Shown piece after piece: positions 25,960-39,805 of a stretch of DNA of 64,000 nt. This DNA comes from Eleginops maclovinus. Taxonomy: Eukaryota; Chordata; Actinopteri; Perciformes; Eleginopidae. The position numbers and the translations under genes are program-made. The DNA is taken from positions 19,465,637 through 19,529,636 of the forward strand of contig NC_086352.1 in NCBI RefSeq assembly GCF_036324505.1. Direction: 5' to 3'. The first letter of the stretch is position 1. Every line of letters starts with the position of its first letter. Under the pieces are notes generated by a model. That model was not told where the DNA came from, made no database searches, and saw only the letters and a program-made list of their open reading frames with translations.

Positions 25960-26410
25960 CTGTGTTATGCTTTCAGCACGTTGGACAGAGGCACCGGAGT
26001 CGTGCATGGACTAAACCGCCGAGTGGACGCCAACTCTCTTTCTCTCTTTACCCAGCCCCCCTTTGCCAAACCTGGGATTGTTTTTTCAACTTTTGGTAAG
26101 CTTATTCTGAGGGAGCCTGTGGTCTGTAAACGGAAAAAACGGGATTCTAAAAGGAGGGAAAAAAGGATATTTATTTAAATAAATAAAAAACAGGAAACAG
26201 AAAAAAAAGCGCTTGCACTAAAATAGCCTGTGCTATAGGATATGATTTTTGTAGAGCATTGTGAAAGTTGAAATGTTAGGTCGTCTGGTCTTTTGCACAC
26301 CACATTCTCGGTACCTATAAGCCCCCCCACACTGCGTTAAACTTTGGGACATGCAAGTCTTGGTCGCGGAGATCTAACCACGCACATAGTGGTTGTCAGC
26401 CCTTGTAAAG
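25960..26410 (+). other. bdnf: bdnf alternative 5' exon II with two candidate donors
   Basis: The region begins around the RE1. It contains GCACCGGAGTCGTG and then a donor CTTTTG|gtaag at 26095 (IIA-like). Further on, GCGTTAAACTTTGGGACATGCAAG resembles the rodent exon IIB stretch GGGTTAACTTTGGGAAATGCAAG from memory, and is followed by a donor TGTAAAG|gtaaga at 26410 (IIC-like). Mammalian exon II likewise has one start region and several donors. It is noncoding and would splice to 38223. The transcription start is approximate. Confidence 0.7.
25972..25992 (+). promoter_or_regulatory. bdnf: RE1/NRSE site (REST/NRSF silencer) of bdnf
   Basis: The 21-bp site starts TTCAGCACGTTGGACAG and ends AGGC. 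It follows the RE1 consensus with both half sites (TTCAGCAC and GGACAG) at canonical spacing. The mammalian BDNF gene has an RE1 at the equivalent place in exon II, followed by a sequence like CACCGGGGTGGTG; here GCACCGGAGTCGTG follows. REST binding here represses bdnf outside neurons in mammals, and the same role is inferred. Confidence 0.85.
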
Positions 26411-26940
26411 GTAAGAGCACAATCCATTGTTTTCATCTCACTCTTTTGTTCCTTTCGTCTTATCGGGCTTCTTCTGGCTTTTCTCAAATCAACTTCGGCT
26501 CTAAAACTATAGCATGCAGTCTTCGTCTTGGCAGTGTGTGAAATGTGGGCATCAGTGACCGAAATAACTCCGAATAGAAATGCAATCCAGGTGACCAATA
26601 TCTCGTAGAGCATTTTCCTTTTTTCCTAATAATACAAGTACCATTTATAGAAGATTGTTTCGTGCACATTCATATGCACTTTGATTCATGTGAAGCGTTT
26701 AAATTGGGACTCGGTTTCGTGCTTCAAACAGTGCTTTTTCAAGCGGTTTTCCTTTTTTCTTTTCTTTTTTTTTTTTTTTTGGAGTTTCCGAACACTGGCT
26801 GCTGCAACACAATTTGCGTAATCGTTGCGTTGTGCCTAATCATGCTCCCAATATGGGACTTAAGACGCTGCAGTGATCCTTGCCTGCACGAATACAGATG
26901 CTGGTGCATATCATACAATTGTCAAGAAAAACCTCCACCA

Positions 26941-27048
26941 CTTTATCTATCTCTCTATCCATCTATCCCTCTATCTATCTCTCTCTTTATCTCTTTCTCT
27001 ATCTATATACCCATCCATCTATCTATCTATCTCCATATCTATCTTTAT
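26941..27048. repeat. (CTAT)n-type imperfect tetranucleotide repeat
   Basis: A run of CTAT, CCAT and CTCT units over about 105 bp. It creates Ser-Ile-Tyr-Leu-rich open frames that are not genes. Confidence 0.92.
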
Positions 27049-28718
27049 GTGTGCATATTGTTCTTGTTTGGTCTGCTGCATTCATGTTTTGTCTTGATGT
27101 CAAACCCTCTGGATTTTGTTATCGACCAAAAATAGCCCTACTCTTTACCCCTCCACCCCCCTCCCTCCATCGCCCCCCCTCCAGTCATCGCCATCAAATC
27201 ACTTGTGTTTTTACTACGACCGCTCCACGGTTTCATTCATAAGGTGCTTTTCACTTCACCTGCTACCCTACCCCCCTCTTTTGTCCATACACGGCTCTGT
27301 GTCGACCTGTCAAACGCGGGCTGCGAATGAATAAAAAAGATGAATCAATTCTTAATAGCTATGACTCGTGTAATTCGCCGGGTTCCGCCAAAGCGAGTCT
27401 CCTTTACAGTATACAAATTGTTCCATTATTTCCTGTGTAAAATTACAATAAATATGGGCGTGGTCAAAGTGCATCCACTGACAGATGTTATGGCTGAATG
27501 TGATGGAGAGAGATAAACCGGCTTGCAATTGCTCGGGAGGCATCGATTTTTAGTTATCTTTCTATATTTTATTCCAAATTAAGGCACGTGTAAAACCTAT
27601 CACGTGAGGCTGTTAGATTTAGACGACCATCACACTAAACCGCTCTCGGATTTTATGTATCTCCTCTCCTGTAGAATTTGTAGCCTAAAAAATCGTCTCG
27701 CACCGATGCAGAAGCGGTGGATATTGTCTATTTCCTCTCTCCCCTCTCCCTCTCTCGTCTTCTTTTTTTTTTCCTCTGGTCAAAGATTTAAGATTTCTGA
27801 TCCAAGACGAAGCAATTGCATGGCAAAACAACTGCAAGAGAAGAGAAAAGCCCCAACGCCCACTGGCAGTCCTGTTTTAATCACGGCTCCTCTTGCGGTC
27901 TGCGTTTTAAATAAATAGCCTACTCCAAAACGAATGTAGCATATTCAGTAAATTCCTAATTGTATTCGAATTACGAGACTTCTCCGCTGGCGTTGTCGGT
28001 AATTGTCACCCGCCAATGTAATGCGCGCAGATCGGTTTCTGCAAATTATAGCCTATTACTCCTCATTTTATATGACAGTGAAACCAAAATAGATCATATT
28101 ACTTATTAGGCTGCCCGACATTCATAAAAACGTTCCTTTTTAATAAAGTCTGTGTCGCAAAAAAAACAGCAACGTTTCCGGATCATCAATACCACAAAAG
28201 TTTTTATTGTACAAATAATGCTCAATCATGAATTAATTCAACAAAACGATACACATTTTAGATTATATAAATGTAGGGAAATTGTGATGCTTTAAATAAG
28301 TATTTGGCCTTTTATACATAAAAGCCAAGAGAGAGTTAGATTATTTTCATTGCAGCAATCTTTTTCGGGTGTATTGTGTTTATAAATATAATTTATTTTC
28401 TCGCAGAATTACTATTTTCTGGCCATGTAGCAGTATTTTTAATATTGTTATTTTTTCTACTGAGACGTGGGATTATGGTGTGGGCGTGGGCGTGTTGGGT
28501 GGAGGAGGAGGGATGAGCGGAGGCGGGTTAGGAGGGGTCTGTGGGGTGGCACGACACACTTTGTATGTATGAAGGTTTTTTTATAGCACTTTTCTGCAAT
28601 GTACGTCAGCGGATCAGTCCATAAATGGGGCTGCGTGTGTTTGTGTGCGGGCGTGCGCCTGCGTGCGCTCGCCCCTGTGTGCGTGCGTCTCCGCGTGTGT
28701 TATCTTTACCGAGAATCT

Positions 28719-28765
28719 CCCCTCTCTCTCTCCCTTTCTCTCTCTCTCTGTCTCTCTCTCTCTCG
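28719..28765. repeat. (CT)n polypyrimidine tract
   Basis: CT dinucleotide run with a few interruptions (CCC, TTT, G), next to a GTGCGTGCG-rich segment. Confidence 0.9.
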
Positions 28766-29609
28766 CTGCACTCTCAGCTCTGCAGAGTTGGGGTGGGCGT
28801 CAATAACAAACCTGATGGTAGGTTTCATTGCAAAAATCAGATGACATTCTTTCGGTAGGCCTATTTAATTAACGAAGAATAAATAAATGCATTTGCAGAA
28901 ACAAGGATTACAACTAACATTATATTAGATTGTCTCATAATGTGTTCTTTTTTTCCATTATGTTAATGTTGGCCTTTGTGTGTCGTTTTTTTCCGTGGCG
29001 ATCAATTCGTGCACTTTGGAAGCTAAAGGGATTTGGCGAAAATCTGGTATTCAATACCGGACGTTTCAGTTTTCTTTTAATATTATTAATAGCAGTCTCT
29101 TTAATAAAACTCGGTTTTTTAAATTGTGCTTGCCAGCCTTTGCCACTACGTTTTCATTCATGAAATGTAACAACTTGTCCATTTATCTAAGCTGATGTCT
29201 GATATTAATTATAAATAGGCTATTGATTAATTCTGGCTATAGATGGCGGAAATGTCGACCCAGGGCTAGGCGGGCGTCACGATATATTTAGAGCGAAAAA
29301 ATTAATCATCTTAATCATTATGTAAATGTGGGCTACATCGCCCGCCGCCGCCGTTGCTGCTGCAAATGCTTTAGTCACCACCATCATCTTCATCAATAAC
29401 ACCTTCATCCAATTAACAGGCGTGTTTAAACAAGTTCTGGCACGAGCCTTTTATTCCGAACCTTTAATTATCAGTTATTCGTCACAGTGGCGTGATTGTT
29501 ATTTTACAGCGATGTAGCCCACGACAAGTTATTAATACACAGCGGATGGTAGTTTCTCTTCCTGTAAAATACATTTTATATGCTGGACCACTGCGGGACT
29601 GCAAGGGTT

Positions 29610-29754
<145 letters not shown>

Positions 29755-30545
29755 TTCGATCATTCCGGCTAACCATCCAAGTGTGTCTCTCAGCATGCAG
29801 CACATCACTGAATCCGAGCAACTTCTTGAAATAATAAAACAAAGGCTTTATATATTTGCATTTTCTGTATGACAAATAGACTAAAAGTGAGGTTGGAAAT
29901 AACTTTTAGCTGGATTATTAGCATGTTAATAAAGGAAACATGTATGTAATATCCATGAAGTAAACATAAGTATCTAATGTTACATATGGTGGCAGTATAT
30001 GTCATATTAAAGCAATCAGGATGCATATTCAAGCAATTGCATTATTTCTCTAACAGTGTCATTTGTGTAGCAAATGGAACATCACTGCTTTATGAGATCT
30101 AAGAGAAAATATTTTTGCATTTCCATGTAATTTTGTCTCCTGATCGGTGTGTTTTCATTCAGCAGTGAACCATGCAAAGGTTATTGATGCTGTGGTGGTA
30201 TTGGATTTGGAAGGTGGGGGGGGAGGAAGAGCAGGGAGGGAGGAGGGAGGCATAAGCCAAGAAAAGAGACAGACAGAGACAGAGAGGAGCTTAATAGGCT
30301 ATGGAGTGATCTGCAGTCTGTGCCACTATAGAAATAATGTCTCAGCTGTATGAGGATGTGAGGAGAGTATGTGGAGCTTGGTCCTCTGTGTCTGCTTGAT
30401 GATTACAATAAAGGTTATTGTCAACACAGGAGGGATGAGAATTAACTCCTCACTGCTGCATGTGATTATTAAAGGCCTGTGTGGCTTTACCTGTTTACCA
30501 GTCTAGATTTTTCTCCAGTGTTCTCCAGCTCACCCTCGCCTCGTT

Positions 30546-30553
30546 TGACGTCA
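30546..30553. promoter_or_regulatory. bdnf: Perfect CRE palindrome TGACGTCA
   Basis: A consensus CREB site inside the bdnf 5' region, with a second half site TGACGTG about 30 bp downstream (about 30583). Its role is inferred only from location: bdnf is a classic CREB target. Confidence 0.4.
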
Positions 30554-30658
30554 TCCAACCTCATACAAAATGTTTTCTCAGTTGACGTGTTCGCTCCAAG
30601 GGGGAATGCAATTTCACTTTGATCAAAATACCCTCACCGTGTTCCTTTATCCCCGGTG

Positions 30659-30686
30659 AAAATGACATTTTACAAAATGTCATTTT
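30659..30686. repeat. Perfect 13-bp inverted repeat, 2-base spacer
   Basis: AAAATGACATTTT, then AC, then AAAATGTCATTTT. The arms are exact reverse complements. Function unknown. Confidence 0.85.
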
Positions 30687-32537
30687 GTCTGTGTTACACA
30701 GTTCCTCTCTGGCACAAGGAGGCATAATTTTACTTGTTAAGTGAAGCTTTCGGCAGTGCGGACCTGTCAGCATCATGCTGCATTTGGCAAGAGAAGCTTT
30801 GAAAGGTTATACAAATGTGTCGTGTTGTCAGCTCAAAAACAGGCGAAAGGTTGTGAGCAGGGAAGACTTGAGAGGAGAGTGTTGGGCCATGAATGGCGTA
30901 ATTAAAACATATAGAAGTGTGTCTCTTCCCAATGCAACAGATAGTTTGAATCATGTTCCTGCAGAGCAAACTTAAATCTCAAGAGGGCTTCTGCCTCAGC
31001 TCCAAAGAATGCTGTGGGACCCTTTATCAGATGAGGCAAACACATCCCTAACACTAATCACAATGTCTGTTTGCTCCCAGCTATTAGACATGTTATTCAC
31101 TTCATTCACAAATTCAGTCCTCTCATGTAAGCCAAAGCACTTCTCTTCATATGCGGGCTTCAGTTGTGTTGTATTAGCAGAAATGAGAGAGACCATGTTG
31201 TTGTTTTTGCTCTTCTAATGAGATGCCAAGTGATTTATTTATGAATTACTTGTTTGGAACAGCCCCCTTGTGCAGTGTGCACTTTTTTATCCTCTTTGGA
31301 GTCATGTCGCTCAGTGATTGCTGATGCAACTCTTTGTCATCCAGAGTTTGCCCTCACCTCCTGTGAGCCTTCAGGGAGGGCTATATCTATCTTGGCATGT
31401 CCCTGGGTGTGTTGGAGGTGGGAGTGACTCATTAAGCAGGTGTGAGCATCCACTCCCATACTGCTACATGCCAAGCAAGAGCAAACCAGCTCATAAGCTC
31501 GTGCAGAGAAGAATCATGATGGCAATATAGCAAACGCATCACAATAAATCTTTACACTGGACCAGGGCCAACTCACAAGGATAATGAGCTGCTATTTCCC
31601 CATTATGCTCACTGTTGTATTCATCAGAGGTGGAGTTTCCAAACGTTCATCACCCATTGAAAGGTTGTGGCTCCACTGACATTTTTATTTGAGTTCTGCA
31701 TTACAAAGGGAACGAATTGTTCCCAGTTTGTTCCAGATGAGTGGAAAGAGTGTATCAAGCATTGCAGTGTAATCTCTCAGCGAGCTCTATGTATACAATT
31801 TAAACGTATTTGTTTAGCCCACATTTGGTAATAATAACCTGTGAAAGCTGGTTACTACACTGCAGAGCACTTGCAGGGGAGTCATCCATCTGTTATGGAG
31901 ATGGCTCAGAAAGCAAGGAGAAGCAGAATTGTTTTCAGTAAAGTTCACATCTTTGTTAGCCTCCATTGCCTTCCAAATGTTTTAACACTTACGTTTTACA
32001 CCATCACATTTATAAGCCTCCTCTAAACTGATATTCAGGGATTTATATATTATACAAATGAATCAGACTTTAAGCATATATTGAGTACATGTTATTTGGC
32101 TATAAAAGGATGTAGGCTGCTTAAAATTGATTGGTAGACGTTCACAAGTAGTTGCCTTCTTTTTTAAAGCATATATTTAATACATTGCCCCCTCGCTATC
32201 GGCAAACCGGTAGAGGAAATGTTTATTTTTAAATTCTCTGAATATCTAATTTTACATAAATAGGCCATCTCTAAATGGCACACAATGCATCACGACTTTG
32301 TGAGACGCGTTGTTACGCAAAACCTTCAAAAGCACGCCACCTCTCTGGCCTCAGTGAGCGAAATACGGAAGAGGAGACTCTTCGCGTGTGTTTTATATAT
32401 TGCCAGACATTATAGTGTGGATGCAAGCTGCATGGTATGCGGACAACAAAAGCACATAATGCACGCTGAAAGCGCATTAATAGTTCCGCCTCGGGGCTGT
32501 TTAAACAGGAGTTTGGCGGCGACCAGTCAGCCAGCGG

Positions 32538-32579
32538 CAGGTCACATGTTGCAGCGTCATTGTGTAGTAAAGTTACTGT
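32538..32579 (+). promoter_or_regulatory. bdnf: Probable core region of bdnf promoter IV
   Basis: Immediately upstream of exon IV, a CACATG E-box-like motif (32543-32548) is followed by GCGTCA (32554-32559). The position corresponds to the USF/CRE (CaRE3) cluster of mammalian promoter IV, but neither site is a perfect consensus. This is positional inference. Confidence 0.35.
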
Positions 32580-32915
32580 AGTTGCGAAGAGGCTCCTCAT
32601 TTCAGCTCCAGAGGTCTCTCATCCCGTGGTGCTGCTGCTGCTGCGGCGTTTCAGCATGCGACAACTTCAGTTTCCGACCATCTCCAAAGGAGCCGTGCAG
32701 CCATGGGAGTGCATTACCTCATCCATGCAATTTCCACCATCAATAATTTAATCTATTTGCTCCAAAGCTGAAGAGATATCCTGAAGCTTGTCGGGAGAGT
32801 ACAGAGAGGGGAAATATCGCTAAAGTAAATTAGCCTACTTAGGGAGTTGTCCAACACATCCCAGATGACACTACTGTCCTGTTGAATGGTCTGTTTTACG
32901 ACTGGGCAGTAAAAG
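32580..32915 (+). other. bdnf: bdnf alternative 5' noncoding exon IV
   Basis: It contains GAGTGCATTACCTCATCC followed by ATGCAATTTCCACCATCAAT and AATTTAA (32707-32751). This is very close to the rodent exon IV sequence I remember, GAGTATTACCTCCGCC then ATGCAATTTCCACTATCAAT and AATTTAA. Later it has a GGGGAAATATCGCTAAAG segment, as in mammalian exon IV. It ends at AAAAG|gtatgt (32915) and would splice to 38223. Transcripts from promoter IV are the main activity-dependent BDNF mRNAs in mammals. Short open frames here are not expected to be protein-coding. The 5' boundary is approximate. Confidence 0.8.
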
Positions 32916-32988
32916 GTATGTGTTTATTTTTCGATAAGTTGTTTTAAGCACTTTGGCTTTGTTTGATGCTGCTTGAGAAAAAGACAGC

Positions 32989-33098
<110 letters not shown>

Positions 33099-33954
33099 GG
33101 GGAGGTGGAGGTAGCAGAGAGGGAGGGGTGGGGGGGTCTAAAAGTAGCTCGATCAAGTCTGGTTATCCTGCACAGACAGCGTCGCAGCCCGAGAGGGGAT
33201 ATGTGTAACCTTATCCTCTCGTTCATTAATAAAAAACGGAGTTATTATGTTGATTGGGTTTCAAGTGGAGAGCAAGAGCTCAGCAGATGTAATCTCGAGA
33301 CGAAGAAAAACTACTGTGGTTTCATTATAACAGCAGCCTGGGCAAATGTGGCGTGTTATTAGTATATCTTGTAAGAAACTAAGTGAAAAGAGTCCAGCAG
33401 CGCGCCTTTGTATGAAATCAGCCACGTTTGAAAATTTAACGGCAACTTTTGGCTCATAAATAACTCAATAAACTCTTTGTTCAGGGTGTTAGTCTGTATT
33501 ATATTATCGGACCCTGCGCTGTGAACACGCACATAAATAAACTACAGACAGTTTTTGTATAGTTGTTTTGGAAGGGGGGGAAAACTTTGATGAACTCATT
33601 AAGACTTTATGGGAAACCCGAGACCTGAACGCCCAGCTACGTCGGCCAACATACACGCTTGGATCTATTTCTTGGTGTTGTATGCTCGCTTTGAATAACT
33701 TCACATTACTAGCCAGAATGATAAAGTCCCATTTATAGAGTGGTGGAAAGCTGGCTCATTCTTGACAGCTCCGTGTGAACATATCTGGAACATAGCACAA
33801 CACACGGGCTGGTTATATGATAGTTCAACGGTCAATTAATGGCGTTTTTTTTTTTCTGCAAATAATGCATATTAGGACACCATGTCAGGGATATGACTAC
33901 ATAGCGTATAAGAGAACTTTTTTCACAATGACACACAACATACATTGACTGTGA

Positions 33955-34030
33955 TCTATCTAGATTTCTATCTATATATCCGTCTATCTATATATCCATC
34001 TATCTATGTATCCATCTATCTATGTATCTC
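33955..34030. repeat. (CTAT)n imperfect tetranucleotide repeat
   Basis: Repeated CTATCTATATATCCATCTAT-type units. Confidence 0.9.
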
Positions 34031-37000
34031 GCGTTTCGCAGGAGGGAGGGAAATACAGATGGGAGGAAGGTGGAGAAGGAGAGAAAAAAGAAGGCGCTGT
34101 TATTATTATACGGTCTCATACGCCATCCAGTGTACAGAATGTTGAATTGCAGCGTGGTGAATTTAAGCTACAAGTCTGTTGGTTATGTCAGTAGTTCATT
34201 TTTACAGTTGGTAATTGAAGGTTTAACGGAAATGTTCTCGTTACAGTTATCATTTTCATTGTCATCCATAAGGCATCCATTTAAGTCTGTAACTTCAGTT
34301 AGGATTTTGAACATATCGTGTTGCTCTGTAGTCAATCTATTGTCCACGCTAGCATGCATTGTGGGAGAGAAGCAAAGACTCATTTGGATAGTCCAGATCA
34401 CTCAGCAGCTATTTGAATGCCGGGCTGTCTGTGGCAGTGGCCGGGGTTGGCCAGGAGGCCAGGTATAATCCCTTAGTGATGCTCATCTATTACTAAACAT
34501 GCTCTGAAACTGTGTCAGATTGAAAACAGATCTCAAGGAAGCAAGCTTCCACATGTGTCAGCCATTACTGCAGGCAACTCTAATTGCCTTTTCTTTAAGT
34601 GCTGCATTGTGGTACACAAGGGGTCCTCTCCGATAGAAGTGTTGATATCACGTGCTGAATGTTTTTCTTCTGAACATTTGGCATTGTGCACAGTACATGT
34701 TGAACATGACAAAACATGTTGCTAAGTAAATAGTTCCAACCTGACACGGTTCTTGAGGAATTGAACAAAGACGAATGCCCACAGGGGAGCAGCGGTAGAG
34801 AACAAATGTTGCTATAGGTCATATCTTTCCATTCAAATTGAGTTGGCACATTTTCCCTCTATCATCGCTGCTGTTTGATGTTTATATTCCTTTTCTAACA
34901 GTTTCTTGGATATCATTAGGGCTGTTGATAAAGATGAAGCCATGAAGTGTGCTGACATTTGCAGGGAGGCTTGGGAACATTACTGAATGTGTAATAGTAC
35001 TAGGTATTCTAGTTCTTTCATGCTTTAGTGCAACTTTTCAGCATCTGTCAAAGCAGGCATTTATCACTTTAATCCCCACCTGGCACAAAGAATAAATGTG
35101 AGGGTAAGTTGCATATCACCACCATACAGCCTGCTCTCAAAGCAGATGAGCAGGTGGTCATCTAGGGAGTCAAAGCCAACAGTACACAGTGTCCACACAC
35201 TCACCTGCTCCTATTGTTCTGGGTGTTTCATGCTCCAGGCCTGTTGCCTTGAATAAAGGCGTGTTTACAGTAGTTATTGCAGGCTTTATCTTCTTGTTTT
35301 GTCATGTTTACTGATTTACTTTTTTGATCAAAAGAACGGTTATAATTGGAAAGCCATGACTCTTAAGTGTTAAAGTACACAGCTGAATTAGTTGTATCAA
35401 TCTAAATTTCATTTTGAAATAATGGCTTGAACAGTAGCATAAGAAAGACATAAGACACAAGTTAAGAGATCTCTTTGTTAGATGTTTTTTTAACAATCAA
35501 ACCAGTCACTAAGCTGGTCCAGAGGCTCCTTTAGAAAGTACATTTTATTCCGAACATTCCTCCATATGCGGTTCCTCCCTCGCTTTATTATTCATGCTCA
35601 TTGTGTTAACTCACAAGCCGCTTTTTCATTAACTGTGAAATCCAGCAGTGCACATAAAATGTTCCTTTACTGGATGTATAAAACAAGAGCGAACCAATCA
35701 GTTGTCACATTTAGCCTCTAGTAGATATAAGCCAGAGATTCTCCGCCAGTCCCACAGCAATTAAATGATTCATTGCCTTTATCACATTTTAACAGGATGT
35801 TGATTGAGAGCATAAGCCATATTGATTGTCCTGATGGAAACAGGAAATCACAGAGATAGAAATAAAATCATTTGTTGTTCCCGGTGTGAGGATACCCGAG
35901 GGAACAGCATGCAATTGCACACTGTTGAGTGGCATTACCCCCAGCAACCTCCTCCCCTCCATTCTCTCCCCTATGGAGACCTGGAAAGGACGTCATCTGT
36001 GGTTGTTATGCTGCGAAATGACGCTGGCACTCTCTCCACCCCCTGCTACTGCAATATTACCCCTGTGGTCTGTTACGGAAGATGCAGCACTCTTCGTCTG
36101 CACCATTTCCAGCATGAAGTTTGACGCCTAACAGTAATCAGCCCTCTGCCTTCATTTCCGTCATGTGGAAGTGGAACCATTTGAGCGGGATGCTGATAAT
36201 AATATCAGCCTAAATGCATCCTACACATAAAGCTCGTGACTGGCCTTGATCCCGTAAACCTACATGATTTTCTTTGCTGGGAAGCCTCACAGAGAATTCT
36301 TGTTATTTGAACCTAAGCCTTAACAATACTGAAGGGTTAATAAGGGTGATATATAGACTTTTGTTGGCGGTATTTAATGAAATATAGGTAATTATCCCCT
36401 TATTCCTGGCTTTGTCCTCATTGTTTTTTTAATTGGTGAGAGGAAAAATACCCCCATCTCCCTGCAAACACATACAAGCCAGCCCCTCCCCATGCCCTCC
36501 CGCTAACATACACTCACACACTCTGGAGCTGCACGTCACTGAGCTCAGGGAATGAGTGGCTCATTAAGAAGAAGGATGTGATATTCTGAATCGAGACTGT
36601 GAGACTCCCAGCACATCTATTTATAGCCGAGATATCTCTATGGCAGTCACAGTGCTGTTGGTTAATTGCAGCCACGGCCCCTGATACCAATTAAGAATGA
36701 AACAAATGCGTTTAAGGTGGGGTTTCTGCTCCTCCCTCACTGTTAACGTCCTCGTGTCCGTCCTGAGTGTGTTTGCGCGCCGTGTTTTCCTGTATCAAGT
36801 TGGGACATGCAGAGTGCAGTCAAAGCCTCGGTCAGGCTATTTTTAAATGAGCCCCTGTGGAAAGCAAGATCTAGATTTTCTTTTCATTATGGTTGCTTTT
36901 ATATCTCCGGCTGTTGGAAGTCCACCAATTCATTGATTTGCTGTGAGTATTTGAGCTTCTCAAAGGTAAGGGATGCATATATGCCTGAGCAATGTGTGTT

Positions 37001-38243
37001 CAGTATTTCCGCGACACCTGGCTCCTTGTGGCTCCTTTTCCCCCTCCTCTTAGAAGTGATTTGCTTGTCTTGTGAGTTGCTCGAGATTGGTACTTCGCAG
37101 TGCAGGGAGGATGACACATCTTTCTGTCATTCAATTTCCTCATGACATCCTGTTAGTTCATCTTGCAGTGCTCTCTCCGTCCACCTGCAGAAAACAAACA
37201 GTGACCCTCAACAAACTCCTGATTCCCGTATGTGACTGTGAGGTTAAATAACATACCTTACAGCACACAGTTTTTCAAAGGAAAAATTATACTGGTATTT
37301 GTCATAGCTGACACAAACACAGCATGTTCCTCTCAGTCAGTCAGTAAGTGCTGCCCATGTTTGAAGTTCCCCTGAATGTTGGTAATGATGGTTTTGTTAC
37401 CTTGGTAATGTCATCGTCAGATAATAGAAGATAATGCATGAGCTCTTCAAACAAACAAAACAAACAAACTCATATCCTTATGTCAACACTTGCAAAGCCT
37501 TTCGGAAATTGGTCCCAGTTTACAATTGACCATCACATGGTAGAAGGCAATCATGCATCCATTGTTGGCCACCTGGACATTTGATGTTTAGTATATAAAA
37601 CCTTTAAACACCTGATCTAATAAGCATACAGTTTAAGGATATGCAAATTAATATGTCCTTTTATAAAGTGTAAAAAATGTGGGTCTGAGCTTTCAAGACT
37701 GACAGTACAACACAATTTTTTAGGCAGTGAGGGATGAATGACAGATATAAAACAACTCCATTATAAAACGACACCTCCTCGCACGCTCTAGAAATACACC
37801 ACACTGTTTAACAGTTTAACACCGCAGTTAAAAACAGCTCATAAATAATAACATGCCTGCAAGGATGTAGTGACATCTATTTGTGTGATCTTATCTTTTG
37901 TGATAAGCAATATCTTTGAAGCTCAGCACAGATTTTGCGACTGCCAACAAATAAAAATTCAAGCCAGACCTCACATAGGAACAGAGAGATGTTAGTTTGC
38001 AAACAATTTGAAAACAGTGATCACACAGCGCCAATATTGGTTTGATTATTTAAAATACTGTTGGTTCTCTTTTTGGCTTTCAAAGAAACAGTAAAGGATG
38101 AAAATAAACATGGTGCATTATGGATCAAGAATTAGCTAGCTTAATTGAACATTCTCTTTGAATAACAGTCTTGTTCTCTCCTCCCCTTCCTCCCCTCTTG
38201 TTTCTCTTTCTCACCCCTCCAGTTCCACCAGGTTAGAAGAGTG

Positions 38244-39054
<811 letters not shown>

Positions 39055-39096
39055 TGTATAAAATGTATAGATTTTATTGAAGAGTTTAAAAAAGAG

Positions 39097-39102
39097 AATA
39101 AA
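39097..39102 (+). terminator. bdnf: Proximal bdnf poly(A) signal AATAAA
   Basis: AATAAA in GAGAATAAAGAG, about 43 bp after the stop. A short-3'-UTR mRNA could end soon after. Confidence 0.45.
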
Positions 39103-39631
39103 GAGAAAATATCTATTTGTATATATACATAACAGGGTAAATTATTCCGTCAAATGAAAATTTTATGGACTGCATGTAAAAAAAGATGAAGTTTATACAG
39201 TAAAAGTGATACTACAGTCTATTTATTGAACATATTCATGACCTTGTAAACAATTAAAAAAAATCTGATCAGTCATTTGCGCCCAGTTTAAATTACTATA
39301 TCATATCCCTCAAGACATTGTGATTTGTTTACGTTGCCAAGAATTAGAAAATGAAGGAAAAAACAGGCAAGGAATGAGAGAGGACAGTTCCATCTTCAAA
39401 AGCTTGCATGCTGCTTCAATTGTGAATTGAGAAAATCTCCACTTACAAAAAACGATATGATGCTGACCAAAAAACATTTTGTTTACATATTCAGCAGAAA
39501 ACAATTTTCCTCTCAAGTAATTTATCTGTTTACTGTTCTAAACTTCTCAAGGTAATGTTGGAAATACATACTATGTCAAGGTGCTGTTGTCAAAGCTTTG
39601 CTGTTTATTTTTTTATCCCAACCAGAGGACA

Positions 39632-39711
39632 AGATATATATAAAAAAAACTATTATATATATATATTTATATATACATATAAATATATATGTATGTATAT
39701 ATATATATAAA
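39632..39711. repeat. (AT)n-rich tract in the bdnf 3' UTR
   Basis: Alternating AT with GTATGTATATAT-type interruptions, lying between conserved UTR blocks. Confidence 0.9.
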
Positions 39712-39799
39712 ATCTATTCATTGACATGTTTCTGGGTTAATATTATTCATTTTGTATGTTGTGAAGTTGTTTGCAATATTAAACTGAAATATTTGAAGA

Positions 39800-39805
39800 A
39801 ATAAA
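39800..39805 (+). terminator. bdnf: Distal bdnf poly(A) signal AATAAA
   Basis: AATAAA in GAAGAAATAAAAATGAC. It lies after the last conserved block (TGTATGTTGTGAAGTTGTTTG) and is followed by AGGCAACTGAA, as in mammals. It matches the end of the long BDNF mRNA. Confidence 0.75.

Noticed and set aside
26662..27334. Ser/Leu/Ile-rich overlapping frames
   Set aside because: They come from the tetranucleotide repeat and polypyrimidine sequence; three frames are open at once, as expected for simple repeats.
28760..28825. Alternative candidate for bdnf exon I (ACCTGATG|gtaggt at about 28817)
   Set aside because: It also ends ATG|gt, but its sequence does not resemble mammalian exon I, while the 25182 site does in two separate stretches.
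33955..34030. CRISPR-like regular repetition
   Set aside because: Plain tetranucleotide microsatellites in a vertebrate genome, without spacers.
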